From assembly GCA_934394615.1 (NCBI GenBank), contig CAKRRJ010000012.1, positions 1-39,472 of the forward strand: a DNA stretch of 39,472 nt, in the 5' to 3' direction. Made by a program: the position numbers and the translations under genes. The first letter of the stretch is position 1; each line of letters starts with the position of its first letter. Positions 7,898 to 15,540 of this stretch are shown here, piece after piece. The notes beneath the pieces are model-generated. The model ran no database searches. It was not told the origin of the DNA and worked only from the letters and a program-made list of their open reading frames with translations. The stretch is from an uncultured Lachnospiraceae bacterium. GTDB lineage: Bacteria > Bacillota > Clostridia > Lachnospirales > Lachnospiraceae.

Positions 7898-9643
7898 ATG
7901 GCATTTGATGGAATTGTAATCGCGAACCTGGTTCATGACATCCGGCAGAAATTAGAGGGCGGCAAGATCAACAAGATTGCCCAGCCGGAGAAAGATGAAC
8001 TCATGTTCACGGTAAAAAACAATAAAGAAACCCTCCGTCTCTCGGTTTCTGCCAGCGCAAGCCTGCCGCTTGTATACTTCACCGAGACCAACAAACCAAG
8101 CCCGCTTACCGCGCCGAACTTCTGCATGCTGCTGAGAAAACACATCGGAACCGGACGCATCGTTAAAGTATCCCAGCCGGGACTGGAGCGTATCATCGAA
8201 TTCGAGATTGAGCACCTGGATGAGCTGGGAGATCTGAGAAAGAAGCGCCTCATCGTGGAACTGATGGGCAAGCACAGCAACATCATCTTCTGCAAGGAAG
8301 ATGGTACGATTTTAGACAGCATCAAGCATGTCTCCGCTCAGGTCAGCTCCGTGCGCGAGGTTCTGCCGGGACGAATGTATTTCATTCCCCACACCACCGA
8401 TAAAGAAGATCCTCTCACCATCTCTGAGGAAACCTTTGCAAATGTGATTGGCAGCACCCCGGCTCCGGTACAGAAAGCCCTGTACCAGAAGCTCACCGGC
8501 ATCAGCCCCATCATTGGCACGGAGATCTGTCATATGGCCTCCATCGACGGGGACCGTTCCGCCAACGAGCTTTCCCCGGCAGAGCTGACCCATTTGTACC
8601 ACATGTTTGACCTGCTGATGGAGGATGTCAAAACCGGCAAGTTTACGCCAAACATCATCTACCGAGGCGAGGAGCCAGTGGAGTTTGCTTCCGTGCCGCT
8701 GACCTGTTATGAGTCCGCAGAGTATCAGACAAAGCCGTTCGAGTCCATCAGCTGCCTGCTAGACTCCTACTACTCTGAAAAGAGCGCAGTCACCCGAATC
8801 CGGCAGAAATCGGTAGACTTAAGAAAGATCGTCCAGACCGCCCTGGAGCGAAATTATAAAAAATACGACCTGCAGGAAAAACAGTTAAAGGATACCGAAA
8901 AGCGCGATAAATACAAGGTATACGGCGAGCTGTTAAATACCTACGGCTATGAGCTAAAAGGCGGGGAAAAGGAACTGAAATGCCTGAATTACTACACCAA
9001 TGAGGAGGTAAAGATTCCGCTGGATTCGCAGCTTTCCGCCCAGGAAAACTCCCAGAAATTCTTTGCCAAATACAACAAATTAAAGCGTACCTTTGAGGCC
9101 CTGAGTGACCTGACGTTAGAGACAAAACAGGAAATCGACCATCTGGAGTCCATCAGCACCGCCCTGGATATTGCGCTGAAGGAGGACGATCTGGTGCAGA
9201 TCAAGGAAGAGCTGATGGAGTTCGGCTTTGTGAAGAAACGTCCTTACGGCGCCAAGAAACCGAAAATCACCAGCCGCCCGTACCACTACCGCTCCACGGA
9301 CGGATTTGATATCTATGTTGGAAAGAACAACTATCAGAATGAGGAAGTTACTTTCAAAATTGCCAACGGCAATGACTGGTGGTTCCACGCCAAAGGCATT
9401 CCGGGTTCCCATGTGGTAGTCCGCACCGAAGGCAAAGAGCTGCCGGACCGCACCTTCGAAGAGGCCGCTGCCCTGGCCGCCTGGTACTCCAAAGGCCGGG
9501 ATAATGATAAAGTCGAGATTGACTATATCCAGAGAAAGCATGTAAAAAAGGCCGCTGGCGGCGCTCCGGGATTCGTCATCTACCATACGAATTACTCGCT
9601 GATGGCAGAGCCAAAGCTGGTGCTGCAGGAAGTAATGAATTAG
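7898..9643 (+). CDS. rqcH: NFACT family protein RqcH (Rqc2 homologue)
   Basis: 581 residues; AGGAG precedes the ATG. The NFACT-N domain begins MAFDGIVIANLVHDIRQKLE. A helical coiled-coil middle follows (about residues 285-420, with KYDLQEKQLKDTEKRDKYKV). The C-terminal NFACT-R domain has GFDIYVGKNNYQNEEVTFKI, the DWWFHAKGIPGSH motif and AAWYSKGRDNDKVEIDYIQR. RqcH binds stalled 50S subunits with peptidyl-tRNA and adds C-terminal alanine tails that mark the nascent chain for degradation. It was earlier annotated as fibronectin-binding protein FbpA. Residues 97-98 read ER where the catalytic pair in studied homologues is DR. Single plus-strand gene with its own promoter and terminator. Confidence 0.93.
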   Translation: MAFDGIVIANLVHDIRQKLEGGKINKIAQPEKDELMFTVKNNKETLRLSVSASASLPLVYFTETNKPSPLTAPNFCMLLRKHIGTGRIVKVSQPGLERIIEFEIEHLDELGDLRKKRLIVELMGKHSNIIFCKEDGTILDSIKHVSAQVSSVREVLPGRMYFIPHTTDKEDPLTISEETFANVIGSTPAPVQKALYQKLTGISPIIGTEICHMASIDGDRSANELSPAELTHLYHMFDLLMEDVKTGKFTPNIIYRGEEPVEFASVPLTCYESAEYQTKPFESISCLLDSYYSEKSAVTRIRQKSVDLRKIVQTALERNYKKYDLQEKQLKDTEKRDKYKVYGELLNTYGYELKGGEKELKCLNYYTNEEVKIPLDSQLSAQENSQKFFAKYNKLKRTFEALSDLTLETKQEIDHLESISTALDIALKEDDLVQIKEELMEFGFVKKRPYGAKKPKITSRPYHYRSTDGFDIYVGKNNYQNEEVTFKIANGNDWWFHAKGIPGSHVVVRTEGKELPDRTFEEAAALAAWYSKGRDNDKVEIDYIQRKHVKKAAGGAPGFVIYHTNYSLMAEPKLVLQEVMN

Positions 9644-9703
9644 CGGCAATCCGCTGATTCACAACGAAACACTCCCGCTGTTTAAAAACTGTTACAAACA
9701 ACG

Positions 9704-9744
9704 AAAGCCGTCCCATGAGTTTCATAAACCATGAGACGGCTTTT
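9704..9744 (+). terminator. Terminator after rqcH, probably bidirectional
   Basis: A 13-of-14-bp stem (9704-9717 with 9730-9743) with a 12-base loop, ending in TTTT on the plus strand and AAA on the other side. It lies between the convergent rqcH and ogt. The rest of 9745-9874 shows only a 15-codon frame with no support. Confidence 0.8.
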
Positions 9745-9874
9745 CCTATGTTCAGCAGGACGGTTTCCGCAGCGCATCCTCTGTTTTCGATGTTTTATTT
9801 TCCCATTTCTCTAGTTTGTTAAATCTACCATCTTTTTCACTGCAGTAGTAATTAACATCGTTTTCTCTTCTCCT

Positions 9875-10408
9875 TTACAGTGCTGTTCCCTTCTTTGGAA
9901 TGAAAAAGTGACTCATATCCGTGTGTTCGAGCTTAAGCAGCGCAACCTTTTTCTCAATTCCGCCTGCGTACCCCGTCAGGCTGCCGTTGGTTCCCACCAC
10001 CCGGTGGCAGGGAATGATAATGGAAACCTCATTGTGCCCCACGGCACCGCCTACGGCCTGCGCCGACATATGGGAAGTTCCCTGCCGGGCAGCCAGTTGT
10101 CTGGCAATCTCCCCGTAGGTTGTGGTCTGTCCATAGGAAATCTGCAATAAAATCTGCCATACTGCCTGGCGGAAATCGGAACCAGCGGGATGAAGCGGCG
10201 GAGTGAATGTCGGCTCTTTCCCGGAAAAATAAATATCCAGCCATTTTTTTGCTTCTGTCAGAACCAAAGTTTCCTGAGAAATGTGTTCGTCTGGAAGTGT
10301 GTTGGCAAAATATTTCTGCCCGATAAACCATAAGCCGGTAAGACCGATTTCATCTGCAGCCAGTAAAATTTCTCCCATTTTTGATTGATATGTACATGTG
10401 TATACCAT
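9875..10408 (-). CDS. ogt: Methylated-DNA--[protein]-cysteine S-methyltransferase
   Basis: 177 residues from MVYTCTYQSKMGEILLAADE; CGGAGG is at ideal distance from this ATG, while the ATG eight codons earlier has none. The active-site motif IIPCHRVVGTNGSLTGYAGG is near the C-terminus, and the helix-turn-helix part reads ISYGQTTTYGEIARQL. The enzyme moves the methyl group from O6-methylguanine to its own cysteine, repairing alkylation damage directly. It stands alone, with a promoter upstream. Confidence 0.93.
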   Translation of the reverse strand: MVYTCTYQSKMGEILLAADEIGLTGLWFIGQKYFANTLPDEHISQETLVLTEAKKWLDIYFSGKEPTFTPPLHPAGSDFRQAVWQILLQISYGQTTTYGEIARQLAARQGTSHMSAQAVGGAVGHNEVSIIIPCHRVVGTNGSLTGYAGGIEKKVALLKLEHTDMSHFFIPKKGTAL

Positions 10409-10455
10409 GTTTTCCTCCGATTTTGTTTTCATATCCGCTTGTTTTCTCTGCTATG

Positions 10456-10483
10456 ATTATACTATATATGCTGCCTTTTTCAA
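10456..10483 (-). promoter_or_regulatory. Promoter of ogt
   Basis: On the minus strand TTGAAA (10478-10483) and TATAAT (10456-10461) with a 16-base spacer, 48 bases before the ogt start. Confidence 0.65.
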
Positions 10484-10545
10484 ACATACATTCGATTTCA
10501 TTCTGATATTTCAGGCAGGACTTTCTTCAAATTTTTAATCAAACA

Positions 10546-10710
10546 TTACCGAAACAAAAGCAGCGCGCAGACTACCGTAATGACTGCTCCAATCCCACTG
10601 GCCACGGTATAGATTTTCTTTGCTTCCGGGTCATCTTTTGCCGTTGTAAGATAGTAAATTCCTCCGCCAAGCAGTAATACTCCGATGATCAATCCAATAA
10701 TTTTCGCCAT
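10546..10710 (-). CDS. 54-residue membrane peptide coupled to the metal ATPase
   Basis: Reads MAKIIGLIIGVLLLGGGIYY, then LTTAKDDPEAKKIYTVASGI, then GAVITVVCALLLFR and TAA. It has two hydrophobic helices joined by a charged loop. Its ATG shares a base with the ATPase stop codon, so it is translated from the same message. I do not recognise a family. The coupling to a P1B-type ATPase suggests an accessory subunit or assembly peptide, which is inference only. Confidence 0.7.
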   Translation of the reverse strand: MAKIIGLIIGVLLLGGGIYYLTTAKDDPEAKKIYTVASGIGAVITVVCALLLFR

Positions 10711-12572
10711 TATTTTTTCCTCCACTTCAATAAAAATGCTGAGTTTGTGATAACCAGTACCGACCCTCCATTATGTACCAGCGCGCCCACAATCGGGTTT
10801 AAAACTCCGGTTATCGCCAGGATAATGGCGATGAAGTTTAAGGTCATGGAGAAGGTCATATTGAGCTTGATGGTGGTCATCATGCGTTTGGACAACGCGA
10901 TCAGGTGCGGAAGTTCCCGCACTTCATCATCCACCAGAGCAATGTCTGCCGCGTCTACCGCAATGTCACTTCCCACGCCGCCCATGGCAATGCCAACATC
11001 TGCTTTTTTCAGAGCAGGCGCATCGTTGATGCCGTCACCGATCATGCAGACCGGCATGCCTTTTTTCTGATACTCCCCGATGGAGTTTAATTTATCTTCC
11101 GGCAGGCAGTTGGCACGCACGGCTCCGATATGAAGCTGGGAAGCAATGGCATGCGCCGCGTTTTCGTAGTCTCCGGTCAGCAGCACTGGCTGAACACCCT
11201 GACGGGAAATGGCATCGATGGTTGCCACGCTCTCTTTTCGCAGGGTATCGGAAAGTGCCAGGTATCCGGCAAATTCACGGTTGATTGCGATGTAGGTGAT
11301 AGTACAGCCCTATTTCCGGTAGTTCTCCACACCGGATGGCAGTTTTGTTTCTACACCGTGCTCCTGCAGCAGTTCCGGATTGCCTGCCAATACTTCTGCA
11401 CCATCAATCTTTGCGCACACACCGCGTCCCGGAATCATCTGAAATTCTTCTGCTGCCGCAAGACTGCCCTTCTGCTCTTTCTGAAAGCAGTTTACAATGG
11501 CCTTTCCCAGCAGGTGCTCGGAAAGCTGCTCCGCGGATGCTGCCAGACGGTAAACCTCATTTTTATCATGTTTTCCGGAAATGCTGTTTACTGCTACAAC
11601 CTTCGGAGTTCCGTAGGTCAGGGTTCCGGTCTTATCAAAGGCAATCACCTTTGCTTTCGCCAGACGCTCTAACGCATCGCCCTCCCGCACCAGGAAACCG
11701 TGCTTTGTGGCATTTCCAATGGCCGCCATGATAGCCGTAGGCGTAGCCAGAACCAATGCGCACGGACAGAACACAACCAGAATGGTCACGGCTCGGATGA
11801 TTTCTCCGCTGATCAGCCAGGTCAGTGCCGCCGCAGTCAGGGCAATCACCACGATCCAGGTGGCCCACCGATCCGCCAGGCCGACGATCTTCGCCTTTCC
11901 GGCATCCGCGGACTGTACCAGGCGGACCATGCGCTGAATAGAACTGTCCTCTCCGACTTTCGTGGCTTCCATCTCAAAAGCTCCGAACTGGTTCACGGTA
12001 CCGCTGGATACCGTATCGCCCACCGTTTTATCTACTGGCAGGGACTCACCGGTCATAACCGCCTGGTTGATGGAAGTCTGCCCGGAAACGATCACACCGT
12101 CCACCGGAATGCTCTCCCCCGGCAGTACCCGAATCTGGTCACCGATCTGAACCTGCTCCGCCGGAATCATGGCTTCTGTTCCATTTCGCAGCACCCTTGC
12201 CGTGCGGGGAGTCAGATGCACCAGTTTCTCAATACCGGCTCTGGCCTTCGCTACAGTCAATTCCTCTAAAAGGCCGCCAAGCTGCATAATGAAAGCTACC
12301 TCACCGGCAGCGAAATCTTCCCCGATCAGAATGGATGCGATCAATGCCAGGGATACCAGCACATCTGCCTTGATATCGAACTCCGTCACCAGGCCAATGA
12401 CTGCTTCCAGAATGATAGGCAGACCGCACAGCACAATGGCCACCCACGCCATATCAAAAGGGAATGGCTGAATCTTTAACAGGCTGCAGAGCACGGCAAT
12501 TCCAGACAAAATCAGAAACGCAATGTCGCGCTTTGTGCCGCCAAGCTCCAGCAAATACTCTAACTTTTTCAT
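10710..12572 (-). pseudogene. P1B-type heavy-metal ATPase, interrupted by an in-frame TAG
   Basis: Starts MKKLEYLLELGGTKRDIAFL after AAGGAGG. Without the stop it would be 620 residues, normal for a P1B ATPase lacking N-terminal metal-binding domains. Visible motifs are TGES (174-177), the transmembrane metal site CPC (269-271), the phosphorylated Asp in DKTGT (D313), and after the break MIGDGINDAP and HNGGSVLVITNSAFLL. Codon 421 (11310-11312) is TAG between YRK and GCTITYIAIN; a CAG-to-TAG change would explain it. All of the frame beyond it is intact. CsoR operators in its promoter and an adjacent csoR point to copper export, though the HNGGS motif in the last helices is not the typical Cu+ ATPase form. 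Truncation removes the hinge and the last two helices, so the product should be inactive unless the stop is suppressed or is an error. Confidence 0.85.
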
Positions 12573-12587
12573 ATGTGCCTCCTTTTT

Positions 12588-12628
12588 ATACCCTATGGGG
12601 TATAGGTACAGTATACCTATAGGGGTAT
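12588..12628 (-). promoter_or_regulatory. Two CsoR-type operators in the metal ATPase promoter
   Basis: Two near-palindromes, ATACCCTATGGGGTAT (12588-12603) and ATACCTATAGGGGTAT (12613-12628), are 25 bases apart centre to centre. They match the known CsoR pattern of TACCC and GGGTA half-sites around an AT core. One fills the promoter spacer, the other lies just after the expected start of transcription, so binding should block the promoter. Confidence 0.85.
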
Positions 12629-12638
12629 ATGCTGTCAA
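12610..12638 (-). promoter_or_regulatory. Promoter of the metal ATPase
   Basis: On the minus strand TTGACA (12633-12638) and TATACT (12610-12615) with a 17-base spacer that contains the upstream CsoR operator. Confidence 0.85.
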
Positions 12639-12712
12639 GGGGTCTGAATAAAAAATATTCCAAAAAATCAGCGGACGCGCCACTGGTGCCTCCTCGATAT
12701 GCATAGCAATAG

Positions 12713-12752
12713 AAAAGCCCCATAGAATGGCATAAACACCATCCTATGAGGC
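12713..12752 (-). terminator. Terminator after csoR
   Basis: A 14-base stem with wobble positions (12717-12730 with 12739-12752), loop of eight bases, ending TTTT on the minus strand. It separates csoR from the ATPase, which therefore relies on its own promoter. Confidence 0.75.
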
Positions 12753-12828
12753 AAACTCTGCTGTTATTCGCAAACAAAACAACCAGAAAGCGGGATTTTT
12801 TGTCAGACAACACGAAAATACATCCGCA

Positions 12829-13104
12829 TCAGGTCATATTCGCAAAGCGTTCTACTGCTTTTGTGAAATTTTCTATCGTCTTATCTGCGTCACCATGCTC
12901 AATGCCATCGCGGACGCAGTGTTTGATATGTCCCTCCAGAACCACTTTTCCGCAGCCATGCAGCGCAGACTTCGCGGCATTAATCTGGGAGAGAATGTCC
13001 TCGCAGGGAACATCTTCATCGATCATGCGGTCAATCGCCTGCACCTGACCGATGATCTTCTTTAACCGACGGTGCAGATTGTCGGAATCCATACACTGTT
13101 TCAT
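12829..13104 (-). CDS. csoR: CsoR-family copper-sensing transcriptional repressor
   Basis: 91 residues, all-helical, starting MKQCMDSDNLHRRLKKIIGQ after AAGGAGG. The copper ligands of CsoR are present with exact spacing: C34 (VPCED), H59 (EGHIKHC) and C63, equal to the C36-H61-C65 triad of the Mycobacterium tuberculosis protein. CsoR is a tetramer that leaves its operator when it binds Cu(I). The two operators 200 bases downstream before the ATPase are its obvious target. No operator is seen before csoR itself. Just upstream lies a decayed sensor gene, so its original promoter may have been changed. Confidence 0.93.
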   Translation of the reverse strand: MKQCMDSDNLHRRLKKIIGQVQAIDRMIDEDVPCEDILSQINAAKSALHGCGKVVLEGHIKHCVRDGIEHGDADKTIENFTKAVERFANMT

Positions 13105-13141
13105 AATTAAATACCTCCTTAGCCAAACTCCATCGACTATT

Positions 13142-13786
13142 TTACCGGTTCAGATTCCGGTCGATCGTCCGGAGCACCTCTTCCATAACGATCGGCTTGG
13201 AAAGATGCGCGTTCATGCCTGCATCCAGCGATGCCTGAATATCTTCCGCAAACGCATTCGCTGTCATGGCTATGATCGGGATTGTCTGGCCATCCGGCCG
13301 GTTTTCCATAGAGCGGATGGCCCGGATGGCCTCATAGCCGTTCCTGCGCGGCATCATGATATCCATAATTGTCAAAACCTGGTCGGCCTGCTCCGCGAGA
13401 TAAAAATCGCTGATCATCGGACCAGCCATATCGACCTCCCCGTCACGGACTGCCTGACTCATCTCATCAAGCGTATCGTAAGGGATTGTCTCAACTTCCA
13501 CCCCGAAAGACTCATGAATTGCCTGGACAACCGTCTGCATGACGCCGATCATCTGCCCGTTTTCCTCGTAACCGGATCCGTGCTTATACTCGCCTTCCCC
13601 GCCTTCCTCATAGTTCAGTGCATTGACATATCCCACCCGGACTGTTTTCTGCTCTGACTCAGCGGCATATGCGGTTTTAGGGCCAGTAATTCCTAAAAGG
13701 ACAAGCGCCCAGACGGCACAAAGGATGCACAACACGATTGCGGTGAACCGGCTGCCTGTTCCAGTCCGTTTTCTATCGTAATCCAT
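13142..13786 (-). pseudogene. Remnant of a hybrid sensor kinase: solute-binding domain joined to half a receiver domain
   Basis: The frame is open for 214 residues but combines parts that do not form a whole protein. An N-terminal membrane segment (FTAIVLCILCAVWALVLLGI) is followed by a family-3 solute-binding domain (TVRVGYVNALNYEEG; DTLDEMSQAVRDGEVDMAGP). Near position 13375 it changes directly to the second half of a response-regulator receiver (TIMDIMMPRRNGYEAIRAIR, then IIAMTANAFAEDIQASLDAG, SKP). Proteins with solute-binding, kinase and receiver domains of about 1000 residues are common in this group of bacteria. The best reading is an in-frame internal deletion that removed the rest of the binding domain, the kinase and the start of the receiver. 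A GTG start at 13816 is possible; neither start has a strong ribosome site. Confidence 0.8.
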
Positions 13787-13869
13787 GTCTGATATTTTCT
13801 CATTATCCCCAAACACAGTAAAAATAGTTTATCAGAACTGAGGAAAAAATTCAATGCGTGAAAAACCGG

Positions 13870-15540
13870 TTATGGCTGTTTTGCGTCTTTTATGTTTAAG
13901 ATCCGGTCACAGCCCGTCAGCGTGCTTGCGCGATGGGAAATCAGCAGCAGCGTTTTTCCTGCATACTCCGTCTCCAGCGTATGGAGCAGTTCCTTTTCAT
14001 GAAGCGCATCCAGGGCGCTGGACGGCTCGTCCATCAGGCAGACATCCGGGTTCCGGAGAAGTACCCGGGCAATGCCGATGCGCTGGCGCTCGCCGCCGGA
14101 AAGCCGTGCGCTCATCTGGCCCATATCTGTGTTATAGCCGCCCGGCAGTGTATCAATAAACTCAGCAATGCCTGCTCGTTTTGCCGCCATACGGATTTCT
14201 TCCATACCAGCCTCCGGCTTCGCGATGCCGATGTTCTCCGCGATCGTCGCGTCAAACAGGTACGTGTCCTGTTCCAGGAACGCGATCCTGTGATGCAATT
14301 CCTCAAAGCTGATCTGCCCAATCGGAATGCCATTGATAAGAATCTGCCCTTCTGTCGGCGCATAGAACCTTAACAGCAAACGCAGAATCGTAGATTTTCC
14401 CGCACCGGATTCCCCGGCAATGCCGACCCGGTCACCTTTTTTAATCACATAGTTAAAATGCTCCAGAATGTTTTTCTGCGTGCCCGGATAAGCAAAAGTG
14501 ACATCCCGGAACTCAATCGTCTCGATCTCGCCGCAGGAAACCGGATGTTCCGGCTCCTTTGTCTCCGGCTCGCTGTCCTCAATCTTGAAAATACGCTCTG
14601 CCGCTCCGTAACTTTCCAGAAGGCTTGTGACTACAAAGGTCAGGCTGAACGTAGAAGACAGCGATGCTGTTGCCGCAAAGGACAGGGCAATGGTTCCCAC
14701 CGGATGGCTGATGCCGCGGGATGCCAGCACGCCGGCGCACACCAGGATCAGGATTCTTGCCAGATACACGAAAAAGTTCGGGAAGGAAGCAATGGTCTGG
14801 CGGTGCAGTGTTAATCCAAACGCCGCCTGATTCACCTTCTCGTTGGCTTTTTCCACCACCTGCATCCGGCGCCCTCCCGCACCGAAGATCTGGATATCGC
14901 GGATGCTGTACACACTCTCCAGAATCTTCGATTTCAGGCCGCCCAGCTGTTCCCGGTATCGCATGCCGATGCTGCGGCCGGCCTTTAATGCCACAAGCGG
15001 AAGCACCACGCTGATGATCAGGTAAATCGGAATCAGCACCAGCGCATACATCGGGTTTACGCACCAGGCGATCACAACCGTAGTCGTCGGAAGCAGGATC
15101 ACCGTAAACATCGGCCCGATGGTGTGGGCGAAAAAGTATTCCAGCGTCTCGATATCGGACACCGCGATGTTCATCACGTCACCGGTCTCCCGCCCAATGA
15201 GATATGCCGGCGCAATGCGGTCGATTGCGTCAAACAGATGCACCCGCATCTTCGCCAGAATGCCGTAAGCGCCCAGATGAGAAAATACCCCTTCCAGATA
15301 CCGGCAGACCGCAATGAGTACCGCACAAAGGGCCGTAAGGGCCGCATAAATTCCGGCTCCGTCACAAAATCCTGCCGCAGCCAGAAGCCACAGCGCGCCA
15401 AACCCCATCAGTCCCATATGAGACAGTGCCCCAAGGGTACTGGCGATTGTGGAAATCGCAATATACTTCCAGATTGGCCGTCCCATCATCAGAAGGCGGC
15501 CAGTCATCTCTTTCATGGAATAACTGAATTTTCGCTTCAT
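13870..15540 (-). CDS. ABC exporter, fused permease-ATPase, second half of a heterodimer
   Basis: 556 residues. Six membrane helices (about residues 20-310) are followed by a nucleotide-binding domain. Walker A is GIAGESGAGKSTILRLLL, the signature is LSGGERQRIGIARVLL, Walker B is VCLMDEPSSALD with catalytic Glu, and the switch is LLISHR. Its ATG overlaps the stop of the preceding ABC gene by four bases, the mark of a co-translated heterodimeric exporter. The layout resembles CydDC and related exporters. The substrate cannot be read from sequence. Confidence 0.88.
   Translation of the reverse strand: MKRKFSYSMKEMTGRLLMMGRPIWKYIAISTIASTLGALSHMGLMGFGALWLLAAAGFCDGAGIYAALTALCAVLIAVCRYLEGVFSHLGAYGILAKMRVHLFDAIDRIAPAYLIGRETGDVMNIAVSDIETLEYFFAHTIGPMFTVILLPTTTVVIAWCVNPMYALVLIPIYLIISVVLPLVALKAGRSIGMRYREQLGGLKSKILESVYSIRDIQIFGAGGRRMQVVEKANEKVNQAAFGLTLHRQTIASFPNFFVYLARILILVCAGVLASRGISHPVGTIALSFAATASLSSTFSLTFVVTSLLESYGAAERIFKIEDSEPETKEPEHPVSCGEIETIEFRDVTFAYPGTQKNILEHFNYVIKKGDRVGIAGESGAGKSTILRLLLRFYAPTEGQILINGIPIGQISFEELHHRIAFLEQDTYLFDATIAENIGIAKPEAGMEEIRMAAKRAGIAEFIDTLPGGYNTDMGQMSARLSGGERQRIGIARVLLRNPDVCLMDEPSSALDALHEKELLHTLETEYAGKTLLLISHRASTLTGCDRILNIKDAKQP

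Noticed and set aside
9811..9858. 15-codon minus-strand frame after ogt with AAGGAG upstream
   Set aside because: The ribosome site is 12 bases away and there is no further evidence of coding.
11310..11312. Programmed recoding (pyrrolysine or suppressor) at the TAG of the metal ATPase
   Set aside because: No nearby signal, the position is not a metal site, and other genes in the region carry unrelated TGA and TAA stops, so mutation or error is simpler.
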